Assembly (NCBI RefSeq): GCF_900753045.1
Contig: NZ_CAADXO010000071.1
Span: forward strand, 9,826 to 73,825
Length of the DNA stretch: 64,000 nt
Source of the DNA: an uncultured Phascolarctobacterium sp.
GTDB taxonomy: Bacteria; Bacillota; Negativicutes; Acidaminococcales; Acidaminococcaceae
Direction: 5' to 3'
Shown: piece by piece, positions 42,801 through 51,772 of the stretch
Layout: every line of letters starts with the position of its first letter
Position numbering within the stretch: position 1 is the first letter of the stretch
The notes under the pieces: model-generated
The model's input: the letters and a program-made list of their open reading frames with translations, nothing else
Database searches by the model: none
Told to the model about the DNA's origin: nothing
Program-made: the position numbers and the translations under genes

Positions 42801-44102
42801 ATGGGACAACAGCTTTTACGAAGATTTAAAGGCTATGGATGTAGCATGATTGGAGCTTGCCGCGTTGTGGCATATGCTGAAGATGTTGTAGTAATTTTAA
42901 ATAGCCCGCTGGGATGTGCACATGTTTTGCGTGACAGGGAGCTAGAACGCAACTATCAGGCTACTAACGCTATGCGGGGAATGTTTAACAGTATTGGTAG
43001 AAGGATTGTATATACAAATTTGACTAACGATGACTGCATCTACGGATCCGGAAAAAAGCTGGCTGCTGCAATAGGTATGGTTGCTGAATTATATAACCCT
43101 GCCTATATCTTGGTGGTTAATTCGTGTATGGTAGGGATTATCGGCGATGATATTGAAGCGGTAGCTGAGGAAGCAGAAGCTGCCTGTAAAGTGCCGGTCC
43201 TTGCAATTAATAGTTTTGGCTTTATGAATGGCGCTTACTCTAATGGCTTTAAACTTGCTGTCAGTATAATACTCAGTCGGTTTTGTACTATTCAAGAAAA
43301 GCAGGACGATACAATAGTTATAATAGCGCCATTTGAAGGAAAACATTCTGCGGCATTCCGCACTGTAAAGCAATATCTTTGCTTCTTAGGTATGAAGAAA
43401 GTTATATTGTTCCCGGGAGCTGCCAGCTTGGAAGAAATAAAGCTATTATGTACCTGCTGCTATGGTATCATTATCGATCATAATAATATGTTGGCAACGG
43501 ATTATGAGGCAGCGTCTGAGGTGCTTCACGAAAGATTAGGCATTCAGATACTAGATTATGCTGATCCGGCAGGCTTTAAGGAAACATTGTCTTGGCTGGG
43601 AAAAATACATACTGCCTTGCAATCTCCTGAAAGCAGTTATAAGATGCTTAGGGAACAGTTAAAACAGCAATATAGTCAAATCATAAATGATTTTTTAGCT
43701 GTAGCTGGTAAAGGTAATACGGTTAGTATAGTTATCAGGGATGCTAAGGTTATACTTAACTTTACATGGTTGAATGAGCTGTTGGATGATTTGCAGATAG
43801 AGGTAGAAGGCATTTATATAGATCGGGATAATTCAATGGCTAACGGAAATGTCCTGGATACTTTGCTGTATGATGTACCAAGGCTTTCAAGCATAGAGCG
43901 CTTTTATCTGACCGTAGAAGAAATCAGCTTAAGGTTAGATGGCAAAAATGTGCTTTCTGTGCGCGTACCACGAGAATTATTACCATTCGCTGTGTCATTG
44001 CCGTACATGAATATGGGCTTGGGGTTAGAAGGCCTGCAAATGGTAATAGAAGATATCAAAAGAATGATAGTACAGAAAAAGCATAGAGGCTATTATGAAT
44101 AA
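42801..44102 (+). CDS. Nitrogenase component 1-like protein (NifK/NifD family), first subunit
   Basis: A 433-residue protein of the nitrogenase component 1/ChlN-ChlB/CfbD superfamily. Cysteines stand at the cluster positions: C14 and C20 in GYGCSMIGAC, C39 in NSPLGCAH (the GPxGC motif) and C109 in NSCMVGIIGDDI. DDCIYGSGKKL around residue 80 matches the family's conserved loop. These place an Fe-S cluster at a subunit interface. FeMo-cofactor ligands of true nitrogenase are not evident, so nitrogen fixation is unlikely. AAAGGTG precedes ATG 42801; the next gene overlaps by 8 bases and encodes a likely heteromeric partner. No reductase (NifH-like) is in the window. Confidence 0.85.
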   Translation: MGQQLLRRFKGYGCSMIGACRVVAYAEDVVVILNSPLGCAHVLRDRELERNYQATNAMRGMFNSIGRRIVYTNLTNDDCIYGSGKKLAAAIGMVAELYNPAYILVVNSCMVGIIGDDIEAVAEEAEAACKVPVLAINSFGFMNGAYSNGFKLAVSIILSRFCTIQEKQDDTIVIIAPFEGKHSAAFRTVKQYLCFLGMKKVILFPGAASLEEIKLLCTCCYGIIIDHNNMLATDYEAASEVLHERLGIQILDYADPAGFKETLSWLGKIHTALQSPESSYKMLREQLKQQYSQIINDFLAVAGKGNTVSIVIRDAKVILNFTWLNELLDDLQIEVEGIYIDRDNSMANGNVLDTLLYDVPRLSSIERFYLTVEEISLRLDGKNVLSVRVPRELLPFAVSLPYMNMGLGLEGLQMVIEDIKRMIVQKKHRGYYE

Positions 44103-45288
44103 ACGCTTAAATGAATTAAAAAAAGAAACAAATTATTGTGCAGGCGTGGGAGAAATTGCCTGCTTGCTTGAGCATATTGAAGAAGCAGTTGTGTTGGTTA
44201 ATGGACCACGATTTTGCTACTTGCAGATGAAACGAATACTTCAGCAAATGCTACCATTTAGTATTGAGGACAGACTATACTGTAGTGATATTGATGAAAA
44301 CGCCATTGTTTTTGGGACAGAAGGCAAAGTAAAGAAGGTCTTGAAGCAGATTAAAACACAAAAGCAAGCAATAACGTGTATAGGTGTTGTCAATTCTTGT
44401 GCTGTTAGTTTAATAGGTGATGACATTTTAGGCATTGTAGCAGAAGAAATTCCTGATGTGCGTTGCTTAAGTATGGAAAGCGGTGCTATGACTGGCGATT
44501 TCTGGGATGGTTATAACTATGCATTTAAGATGGTAGAGCAGGCAGGCCTAGAAGTAACATCTGGATGTTTGCGGGGGTATAGTTTATGCTATTATAATGC
44601 TTATTATGATATGCAGGAAATTCATCGTTTACTTCGTCAAGGCCTGAGTTTGCGGTATCAGGATTTCCCTGTGATAGCATCAGAATTATCCCAATGGAAT
44701 GAAGGCATCCTTGCATCAGGTATACCATATGGTTATACTGGCACTTGGCAATGGCTAGAAAAGATAGCAAAGCAAAGCAATCTTTCTACGGATAGACTAA
44801 AAGTATTAAAAAAAGAGTCTGAAGCTAATTATAAGATGTTTACTGCTGCTGAATTTAGCTTGCAAAGGGAATGGGGTAGCATTTATTTCCCGATTATTGT
44901 AGTTGCGGCGCCAGAGTCAGTTGCATATGCTTTGGCAAAAAGTCTGACAATGGAATTAGCAGGATTTGATAAAATGTACTTAATTATTCACGGAAAGAGA
45001 AACCAGAAAAATGCTGATGGTCCGTATAAGGTTGTTCGGGATATGGATGATGTGCTACAAGATAATAGCGGTTCAGCAATTCTTATTATAGGTAGTAGCA
45101 TTGAAAGTGAGCAGTATATACGCCGTGCAGGACGCAGAGCATATTTTATTGCAGTATCCCAGCCAGTTTATGATGATATCAGTTGTATGCCGCTTGCGGG
45201 AATAACAGGTTACTATAATTTTAAAAAACTGCTTTGGCAGCAGTATATACAAATGCGATATGATAAAGTAATTGAGGCAGAAAGATGA
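44095..45288 (+). CDS. Nitrogenase component 1-like protein, second subunit
   Basis: A 397-residue paralogue of the preceding protein. Cluster-position cysteines are C15 (NYCAGVGE), C41 (NGPRFCY) and C102 (NSCAVSLIGDDI), with FGTEGKVKKVLKQI standing for the FGG-KKL loop. Spacing C15 to C41 (26) equals that of NifD C62 to C88. The two proteins probably form an alpha-beta pair with a bridging cluster. The gene overlaps its upstream partner by 8 bases and the binding-protein gene by 4, giving strict translational coupling. Function is unknown; reduction of an imported cofactor is inferred from context. Confidence 0.83.
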   Translation: MNKRLNELKKETNYCAGVGEIACLLEHIEEAVVLVNGPRFCYLQMKRILQQMLPFSIEDRLYCSDIDENAIVFGTEGKVKKVLKQIKTQKQAITCIGVVNSCAVSLIGDDILGIVAEEIPDVRCLSMESGAMTGDFWDGYNYAFKMVEQAGLEVTSGCLRGYSLCYYNAYYDMQEIHRLLRQGLSLRYQDFPVIASELSQWNEGILASGIPYGYTGTWQWLEKIAKQSNLSTDRLKVLKKESEANYKMFTAAEFSLQREWGSIYFPIIVVAAPESVAYALAKSLTMELAGFDKMYLIIHGKRNQKNADGPYKVVRDMDDVLQDNSGSAILIIGSSIESEQYIRRAGRRAYFIAVSQPVYDDISCMPLAGITGYYNFKKLLWQQYIQMRYDKVIEAER

Positions 45289-46280
45289 AGCGACTAATTT
45301 GTGTAATAATGCTTGTAACCTTAGCCTTTTGTGCAATGGCTTGTGGGAAAGGGCTGAAAACACATGATGAACAAGCCTTATATACTGTTCAAGATGCTAC
45401 AGGCGTTAATATAAGCTTTAAAGAGAAACCGCACAGAATATTGCCATTAGGTGTTGGTGTGCCTGATATAGTAATGGACATTACTGGACCAGAACGTATA
45501 GTGGCTTTGCCAGAGTATTTTTCTGATGTGCAAGTGTCATTTATTGCAGATAAAGCGAAAAAAGTGCAGATAAAAACAGAACGTATTATTCCTGTTGAGC
45601 AAATAATGAAGCTTAAGCCAGATTTGGTTTTAGCACCATATAATGCTGACAGGACGAAGATTGAAACGATGCGTTCTATGGGAATAAAGGTTTTCGTTGT
45701 TAAGGCACCGCATAATATGCAAGAAATAGAGCAATGCGTATTAGATGTAAGTGAAGCAGTAGGTGAAGCTGAAAAGGGAAAGTCTATTGTGCAGAACATG
45801 AAAAGTATCTTTGAGCTGATTAAAAAGACTAATTCATCTATTCCAGTGACTGAGCGAAAGAAAATACTAGCTGTATCTGTAGAAGGTGCATTTGGCGTAA
45901 AAGGAGGATTGTTCGACGATTTATGCCATTACGCATATATAGAAAATGCGGCTGGAAATATTGAACTGCCAACAGGTGCACGTATTGGAAAAGAAGGTAT
46001 AGTAAAATTGCAGCCAGACGTTATTCTTTTACCGACTGCTACCAGGATGATGGCAGATAGCAAACGTAAAGCTGCTATAGATGAGATTCTCCATGATCCG
46101 TCATATATGACTTTAAAGGCTGTACAGAATAAGCAGATTATTGCCCTGCCAGATAAATATTATCGTTACTGTGTATCACATTATGCTGCAGAAGCTGCAT
46201 ATGTTTTAGCAAGTTCAGTATATCCACAATATTACGAGCAACTACAAATGCCGGGACTATTAGCTGGTATTGAAGAATGA
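45285..46280 (+). CDS. Periplasmic substrate-binding lipoprotein, BtuF/FhuD type
   Basis: A 331-residue lipoprotein with signal and lipobox AMAC (Cys20). The mature part follows the type III periplasmic binding fold for cobalamin, heme and siderophores: DATGVNISFKEKPHRILPLG near residue 38, a central KLKPDLVLAPYNADRTKIE near residue 115, a long linking helix, and KLQPDVILLPTA near residue 245. It is the last gene of the cassette. The permease and ATPase that should accompany it are absent here, so it must use components encoded elsewhere. Confidence 0.88.
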   Translation: MKRLICVIMLVTLAFCAMACGKGLKTHDEQALYTVQDATGVNISFKEKPHRILPLGVGVPDIVMDITGPERIVALPEYFSDVQVSFIADKAKKVQIKTERIIPVEQIMKLKPDLVLAPYNADRTKIETMRSMGIKVFVVKAPHNMQEIEQCVLDVSEAVGEAEKGKSIVQNMKSIFELIKKTNSSIPVTERKKILAVSVEGAFGVKGGLFDDLCHYAYIENAAGNIELPTGARIGKEGIVKLQPDVILLPTATRMMADSKRKAAIDEILHDPSYMTLKAVQNKQIIALPDKYYRYCVSHYAAEAAYVLASSVYPQYYEQLQMPGLLAGIEE

Positions 46281-46391
46281 AGAATGGACTATACTGCAAA
46301 GCATATTTTTTTCGTAGTAATTTCACAGAATGCTTGCAAGGCTTTTGACGCTGCTTGTCGAATATAATAAGTATTCGAGGAGGTATGCACT

Positions 46392-46820
46392 ATGCGAAAT
46401 AAAAAATGGATTGCGGCAGCACTTGTGTGCGGTTTTGTTTTAGGTAACAGTATGCCTGCAGCGCAGGCCGGTATTTTAGATAAGGTCCTCAAGGGCGGCG
46501 CTATCGGTTATGCCGTAGATGCTACCGCTCCGGCGCTGAATAATGCGATAAACGCTGTAACGGCCAAGTACGGTGTAAGCTCGACGGATGCTACGAAGGT
46601 AGTACCTGTTATTTCTGTCGGTGACGGCAGCCGTGCCGGTGCAGCGCAGGTTTCCGGCCCGCAGTCTAAGGTTGACCAGGTGAAGGCGGCGCTGATGATT
46701 GAGCAGACGCTTTTGGGAGTGCGCTGCAAGGTGCTGATTCCGGTAGACAATGTGTCCTATCAAAATGTTAACCGTGTGCAGGGCGTTGGCGTGAGCGCTT
46801 CGCTGGACGTAAAGCTTTAA
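46392..46820 (+). CDS. Hypothetical small exported protein
   Basis: A 142-residue protein with a signal peptide (residues 1-26, ending AQA). The mature part is rich in small residues and valine, with GGAIGYAVDATAPALNNAINAV near the N-terminus (shown in part as GGAIGYAVDATA) and alternating strands to the end (VGVSASLDVKL). No named domain seen. GAGGAGG precedes ATG 46392. Base composition returns to that of the core genome here, marking the end of the A+T-rich cassette. Confidence 0.7.
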   Translation: MRNKKWIAAALVCGFVLGNSMPAAQAGILDKVLKGGAIGYAVDATAPALNNAINAVTAKYGVSSTDATKVVPVISVGDGSRAGAAQVSGPQSKVDQVKAALMIEQTLLGVRCKVLIPVDNVSYQNVNRVQGVGVSASLDVKL

Positions 46821-46874
46821 AAGAGTGAAATTGGTATAAAAAGTTGCTGGGACATAACTCAGCCTTCAATAGAA

Positions 46875-46921
46875 AAACCGGTGGAAGTTTACCTGATGGT
46901 AAACCTCCACCGGCTTTTTAG
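46875..46921. terminator. Bidirectional terminator
   Basis: ACCGGTGG and CCACCGGT-like arms with an inner GTTTACC/GGTAAAC stem, T run on the plus side, between converging genes. Confidence 0.75.
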
Positions 46922-46955
46922 TACAAAAAGCACATAACAAGCTTTTCTGTCCGCA

Positions 46956-47162
46956 TTAAATAATCGGCGATACATTCAATGCCATGGGGCCATGTTTACC
47001 GCGTGACAGATGATAGGAAACACGCTGGCCCTCCTGCAGGCAGCGATAGCCGTCGGAACGGATGGCGGAAAAATGCACGAAAACCTCTTGTCCGTTGCGT
47101 GCCTCTATAAATCCATAGCCTTTGTTATTATTAAACCATTTTACTGTACCAATACTGAGCAT
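46956..47162 (-). CDS. Cold shock protein, CspA family
   Basis: A 68-residue OB-fold single-stranded nucleic acid-binding protein. RNP1 is KGYGFIEA at residues 14-21 and RNP2 is VFVHFSAI near 28. It begins GTVKWFNNNKGYG as usual. Acts as RNA chaperone. Slightly divergent at the C-terminus (GKHGPMALNVSPII). Confidence 0.94.
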   Translation of the reverse strand: MLSIGTVKWFNNNKGYGFIEARNGQEVFVHFSAIRSDGYRCLQEGQRVSYHLSRGKHGPMALNVSPII

Positions 47163-47288
47163 AATTAAGCACCTTCTTTGACAAATATTATACTAACAGC
47201 TGTTGTAATGGATTATAACATACAATCTTGCAGAAAACAAGAAAAATTCAGAAAATTAAAACGAAATAATTAGAGTAAGAAAAAAATC

Positions 47289-47936
47289 TTACTCTAAGAT
47301 GCTCCATTTGTCGAAAATATGCAGCTTGTTGCTGTAAAGCTGTATCCAACGGCCGACGAGAATTGCTGCGGCAATCGTGCCTACGCCTACACCGCGCATA
47401 GCGTCGAAGTGCATAAAGGATATTGCCAGACTGATAGCAACGAGTGTGCAGTCAAAGCAGTTTTTGATGATGCTGAATTTTATTTTGCTGACGAAAGCGA
47501 TAACCAGTACGATGCCTTCACCGGCGGCAACAAAAATTTTGGCGCGGATGCAGAGAAAAACACCGAAGGCAAGGATGATGGTACTAAGGATGCAGTCAAA
47601 CCATTGCCAAAACAAGGTATCCGGTTTTACCCAGCTCAACAGGTTCATCGAAAAATCTATGCAGTAGCCGAAGGCGAGCAGTGTTACCAGCTGGCCCAAC
47701 AACTCACGCCAGTAAATTTGCCGCAGCAGAATGGGCTGGGCAATAATAAAAAGCAGATTCAGGACAATAGTTATTTCACCGATGCTCCAGGGCGTAAACA
47801 TACTCAGCACCCATGGTACACTGGAAATGGGCGAGGTGCCTAAATCAGCCTTGCAGGAAAGAGCGATGCCGAGTGTCATGATAAAGATGCCGACGAGAAA
47901 CATACAGCAGCGCTGCGGAAAATATTGCTTGTGCAA
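47289..47936 (-). CDS. YczE/YyaS-type membrane protein
   Basis: A 215-residue inner-membrane protein with five to six helices. The opening segment, FLVGIFIMTLGIALSCKADLGTSPISSVPW, with the LGTSP signature, marks the YczE/YitT-related family, which is of unknown or transport-related function. Single gene. Confidence 0.82.
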   Translation of the reverse strand: MHKQYFPQRCCMFLVGIFIMTLGIALSCKADLGTSPISSVPWVLSMFTPWSIGEITIVLNLLFIIAQPILLRQIYWRELLGQLVTLLAFGYCIDFSMNLLSWVKPDTLFWQWFDCILSTIILAFGVFLCIRAKIFVAAGEGIVLVIAFVSKIKFSIIKNCFDCTLVAISLAISFMHFDAMRGVGVGTIAAAILVGRWIQLYSNKLHIFDKWSILE

Positions 47937-48133
47937 GCTAAGAACCCCTTTGAAAAAAATAAAAGACGCTTATGTACGGCAGCCGTTGCTATACAAGAGC
48001 GTAATATATATTATACCATTTTTGTATGAAATGCACAATACGGTCTGCCGGTGGGTGTAAAGCCTTTGCTTTTCAGCGGTTGATGTAGTACAATAATATA
48101 TTGAAGAAATATATCCATAAAGGAGGATAACCT

Positions 48134-49105
48134 GTGATTCGTAAAACTTCTGCCATGGTTGAGGCCGGTATTTTAGCTGCCGTTGCCATCGTTATGGCTT
48201 TGATAAGTATGTATGTGCCCGTGCTGGGTGCTTTTGTTAATTTCGTCTGGCCTTTGCCGATAGTTATCTGCGGCTGTCGTCACGGACTGAAATGGAGCAT
48301 TATGACGCTGCTGGTTGCTACCGTGATTATTGCGATGATTATCAGTCCGATTAATGCTTTTTTCTTGGCGGCTATTTTTGGCCTTTTGGGCCTGATTTTA
48401 GGCGAGTGTATGCGACGCCATCTGCCGCCGATGAAAATGATGCTTTACGGCAGTGTCGGCGCAGTAATTGCGCTGGTCCTGAATATTGTGCTGAGCTTCT
48501 GGGTACTGGGTATTGATCCGATTGAGATGATGTTCAGCTCCTTCCACCAAAGCCTGGAGCAGCTGACGGTTTATTACCGCGAGCATGGCATGAGCGAGGC
48601 CGATATCAAAAAGACTGTCGACGGTTATGCTGAAATGCTGCGCATGATGCGCATTATCATGCCGGGTGCATTCATGATGTGTGCGCCGTTGATGGCTTTT
48701 GTGAACTACATGGCAGCCAAAAAGATTCTTACGAAGCTTGGTGAAAGCTTTGAAGCCTTTCCTCCTTTTACGATGCTGCAGGTTCCCGGTTGGATTTTGT
48801 GGCCTTATGCTGCGTCTTTGTTTGCGGTAACCTATTACTATCAGCATGATCAGGCAAGCTGGATGTATACGCTGTCTGTCAATGTACAGACGGTCTGCAG
48901 CTTTGTGCTGGTTTTGCAGGGCATCGTGCTGCTGTACTGGTTTGTAGATACAAAGCATAAGCCGCGCTGGTGGGCCAATATCGGTATAGCGTTGCTCTTT
49001 ATAGTGCCTATCTTTACCCAGATTATGGTCTATGTAGGTGCCTTTGATATTGTTATGGACTTCAGGAAAATCCGTCCTGCAAGCAGATTCAGAAAACAAA
49101 GGTAA
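48134..49105 (+). CDS. DUF2232 (YybS family) membrane protein
   Basis: A 323-residue integral membrane protein with eight or so helices and an N-terminal ARNDVEAGILAAVAI-like start (actual MVEAGILAAVAIVMAL). It matches the YybS family by position and hydropathy; it is the gene before gdpP and rplI in Firmicutes. GTG 48134 follows AGGAGG at 48121-48126. Some relatives resemble S-components of ECF transporters; the function remains unknown. Confidence 0.85.
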   Translation: MIRKTSAMVEAGILAAVAIVMALISMYVPVLGAFVNFVWPLPIVICGCRHGLKWSIMTLLVATVIIAMIISPINAFFLAAIFGLLGLILGECMRRHLPPMKMMLYGSVGAVIALVLNIVLSFWVLGIDPIEMMFSSFHQSLEQLTVYYREHGMSEADIKKTVDGYAEMLRMMRIIMPGAFMMCAPLMAFVNYMAAKKILTKLGESFEAFPPFTMLQVPGWILWPYAASLFAVTYYYQHDQASWMYTLSVNVQTVCSFVLVLQGIVLLYWFVDTKHKPRWWANIGIALLFIVPIFTQIMVYVGAFDIVMDFRKIRPASRFRKQR

Positions 49106-49140
49106 AGTTCGGCAACTGTGCCGGATTTGAGGTGAAAATA

Positions 49141-51213
49141 ATGTTCAGTAGGTTTAACCGGAATATGAATTCCAAAGCGGATACTAATATTTATTTGCTG
49201 ATAATTGTGCTGCTGGCAGTATTAGTCTGCTATCTGCAGCCCAAGCTGATTATCCCTGCATTGATTATTTTTGGTGTTATCTATTATTTCAGCCGCCAGA
49301 ATCTTATCAACAGGGAAATCTTTTTCAGCAGCTATCTGGATAATATTATCCGTAATATTGAACGTACCAACCATTTTGCGGTGCGCAAGCTGGATGTAGG
49401 CATTGCTGTTTTTTCTAAGGATGGCAAGCTGCAATGGAAAAATGAATTGTTTGCTGCATGGACCGGCAAAAGCAATCTGGAGGGCAAAAAGCCAGAGGAA
49501 ATTCTGCCGTTGGCGCAGAATGCTTTTGAGCTGATGAGTGTGCGTGACGGGGAGCAGGTTATCCAGATTGAGGATCACTATTACCGTATGCGCTATTACA
49601 GCGTAGAAACGCAGGAGCACCATAACAAAAAGGAAAATACCTCCAGTGGTCTGATGCTGTATCTGACGGATATCACGGATTATGAGCTGTTGCGCCAGAA
49701 ATACAGCAATGATAAGCTGTGCCTGGCCTATGTGCGCTTTGATAACTATGAAGAGGTTATGCGCGGGCTGAGCGAAACCAATATGGCCAATCTGAACGGT
49801 GAAATCAACGAGCTGCTGACGAAGTGGGCTGCCTCCAAGCAGGGCTTTATCTGCCGTATGAACAAGGAAAGCAGTCTGATGGGCTTTTCTATGTCTGCCG
49901 TAATGGATATGATGGAAGATAAGTTCATGATTCTTGATAAGGTGCGCGAAATCCGCAGCGGCAATAAAATACCGCCGACTGTAAGTATAGGCGTAGCCTG
50001 CGACGGCGTTACGCTGGAGGAGCTTATCGGCAATGCCAATAAGAGCCTGTATCTGGCATTAGGTCGCGGCGGTGACCAGGCTGTAGTTATGAAGGATAAG
50101 AATACGCAGTTCTTTGGCGGCACGAGCAGTGTCGGTGCCAAAAGTACGCGTGTGCGTGCGCGCATTGTGGCGCAGACGATTCATGAGCAGATGCTGCAGG
50201 CCGACCGTATCTTTGTTATGGGACATGTCAATGAGGATTATGATGCCATCGGCGCTACCATTGGTATGGCTAAGCTGAGCCTGTCGCTGGGCAAGGAAAC
50301 CTATATTGTCAGCAGCGAGCATAACGCTTATTATAAGCGTATTACCGAGGTGCTGGATAATGAGAATATTATTCTTTCGGCTAACGAAACGAAGTATATA
50401 GATATAATGATGAGCGGTGCGGATGCTTTGCCGCTGATTACCAATAAGAGCCTTTTGGTTATCGTCGACCATCACCGTGAGGTGCTTTCGGCCAGCAAGG
50501 CTGTACTGCAGGCTTCCAAAAACCGCATTATCATTGACCATCATCGTCGTGCCGAGGATATTATCGGTGATACAACGCTGCTTTATCTGGAGCCTTCCAG
50601 CTCGTCTACCAGTGAGCTGGTAACGGAGCTGATAGGTTACTTTGATGACAGACTGGATATTACGCCGGCGGAGGCAACTGCCTTGTATGCCGGCATTGTG
50701 CTGGATACGAAAAACTTCAATGTGCAGACAGGCGAGCGTACCTTTGAGGCTGCCGCTCTGCTGCGCCGCTGCGGTGCTAACCCGAATCTGATACGCCAGC
50801 TGTTTAAGGATGATTTGAGCTTTGTACAGCAGAAGGCTAAGCTGATAGCCGGAGCAAGAATGCCGATACCCGGCTTATCTATTGCAATTATGCGTAATGC
50901 AGATAATGATACTATGTCTTCCGTGCTTGCCGCGCAGACAGCGGATACTCTGATTACCATTGAGAGTGTAGCTGTAGGCATGGCAATTGTTGAATATAAA
51001 GATGGTTCCCTGAGCATAAGTGCCCGCAGTGACGGCAGCGTCAATGTGCAGGTAATTATGGAAGAGCTGGGCGGCGGCGGTCATCAGACGGTGGCCGGTG
51101 TGCAGCTGGCAAATAAACGTGCCAGGGATGTAGAAGCGCAGATTATTGCGCTGACTAAAAAACAGTTAGAGGAGTGTCGAACAGATGAAAGTAATTCTTT
51201 TACAAGATGTTAA
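49141..51213 (+). CDS. gdpP: Cyclic-di-AMP phosphodiesterase GdpP (YybT)
   Basis: A 690-residue membrane enzyme that hydrolyses c-di-AMP. Two N-terminal helices (residues 18-55), a PAS-like domain (about 80-180), a degenerate GGDEF domain (about 190-325) and the DHH/DHHA1 phosphodiesterase follow: GHVNEDYDAIGA near 360, VDHHREVL near 445, IDHHRRAED near 465 and GGGGHQTVAG near 645. ATG 49141 is chosen because GAGGTG sits at 49129-49134. The 3' end overlaps rplI by 29 bases. Confidence 0.95.
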   Translation: MFSRFNRNMNSKADTNIYLLIIVLLAVLVCYLQPKLIIPALIIFGVIYYFSRQNLINREIFFSSYLDNIIRNIERTNHFAVRKLDVGIAVFSKDGKLQWKNELFAAWTGKSNLEGKKPEEILPLAQNAFELMSVRDGEQVIQIEDHYYRMRYYSVETQEHHNKKENTSSGLMLYLTDITDYELLRQKYSNDKLCLAYVRFDNYEEVMRGLSETNMANLNGEINELLTKWAASKQGFICRMNKESSLMGFSMSAVMDMMEDKFMILDKVREIRSGNKIPPTVSIGVACDGVTLEELIGNANKSLYLALGRGGDQAVVMKDKNTQFFGGTSSVGAKSTRVRARIVAQTIHEQMLQADRIFVMGHVNEDYDAIGATIGMAKLSLSLGKETYIVSSEHNAYYKRITEVLDNENIILSANETKYIDIMMSGADALPLITNKSLLVIVDHHREVLSASKAVLQASKNRIIIDHHRRAEDIIGDTTLLYLEPSSSSTSELVTELIGYFDDRLDITPAEATALYAGIVLDTKNFNVQTGERTFEAAALLRRCGANPNLIRQLFKDDLSFVQQKAKLIAGARMPIPGLSIAIMRNADNDTMSSVLAAQTADTLITIESVAVGMAIVEYKDGSLSISARSDGSVNVQVIMEELGGGGHQTVAGVQLANKRARDVEAQIIALTKKQLEECRTDESNSFTRC

Positions 51214-51631
51214 AAGCTTAGGCAAAAAAGGTGAAATCGTAGAAACTGCCGAGGGCTATGGACGCAACTACCTGCTGCCGCGTAAATTGGCTAAGGAAGC
51301 TACCGCAGCTAACCTCAACCAGGCTAAACAGGACCAGGCAACCGCTAAGCATCGTGCAGCTCAGGCTAAGGATGAGGCTGTTGTTTTGGGCGCACAGGTA
51401 GAAAAGGTTGTAGTAACCATGAAGGTACGCGTGGGCGAAAACGGTAAAATGTTTGGTTCCGTAACCTCCAAGGATGTTGCCGAAGCTCTGATTAAGCAAA
51501 CCGGTCTGAATATTGACCGTCGTAAAATTGAGCTGAAATCCGCAGTTAAAGGTTTAGGCGAATACACCGCTGTTGCTAAGCTGCATACCGATGTAACTGC
51601 TACCTTCAAGGTTATGGTAGTTGCCGAATAA
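51185..51631 (+). CDS. rplI: 50S ribosomal protein L9
   Basis: A 148-residue ribosomal protein, start MKVILLQDVKSLGKKGEIVE and GYGRNYLLPRKLA near residue 24, the L9 signature. The N-domain, long helix and C-domain are all present. It starts inside gdpP (29-base overlap) with GAGGAG upstream, so it is made from the yybS-gdpP transcript. Confidence 0.97.
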   Translation: MKVILLQDVKSLGKKGEIVETAEGYGRNYLLPRKLAKEATAANLNQAKQDQATAKHRAAQAKDEAVVLGAQVEKVVVTMKVRVGENGKMFGSVTSKDVAEALIKQTGLNIDRRKIELKSAVKGLGEYTAVAKLHTDVTATFKVMVVAE

Positions 51632-51655
51632 TTTCAGAGCGAAGCTGATGCATGT

Positions 51656-51684
51656 GGCAGTCGCTGGTGGCGGCTGCCGCTTTT
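51656..51684 (+). terminator. Intrinsic terminator after rplI
   Basis: GGCAG 51656-51660 with CTGCC 51674-51678 and inner CGC/GCG pairs, followed by TTTT. Confidence 0.65.
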
Positions 51685-51690
51685 ACTTTG

Positions 51691-51719
51691 TTGACAAGGC
51701 TTTAACTGTTTAGTACAAT
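51691..51719 (+). promoter_or_regulatory. sigma-70-type promoter
   Basis: TTGACA 51691-51696 and TACAAT 51714-51719, 17 bases apart, for the peptidase-carrier operon. Confidence 0.75.
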
Positions 51720-51772
51720 AAAGTAGTCAGTTTTTTTATTTACAAAATAATTGTGTATTGCAGGAGGTTATG

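Noticed and set aside
42801..45288. Nitrogen-fixing nitrogenase
   Set aside because: NifH is absent from the window, the proteins are shorter than NifDK, and the cofactor-binding Cys/His near the C-terminus of NifD is not evident.
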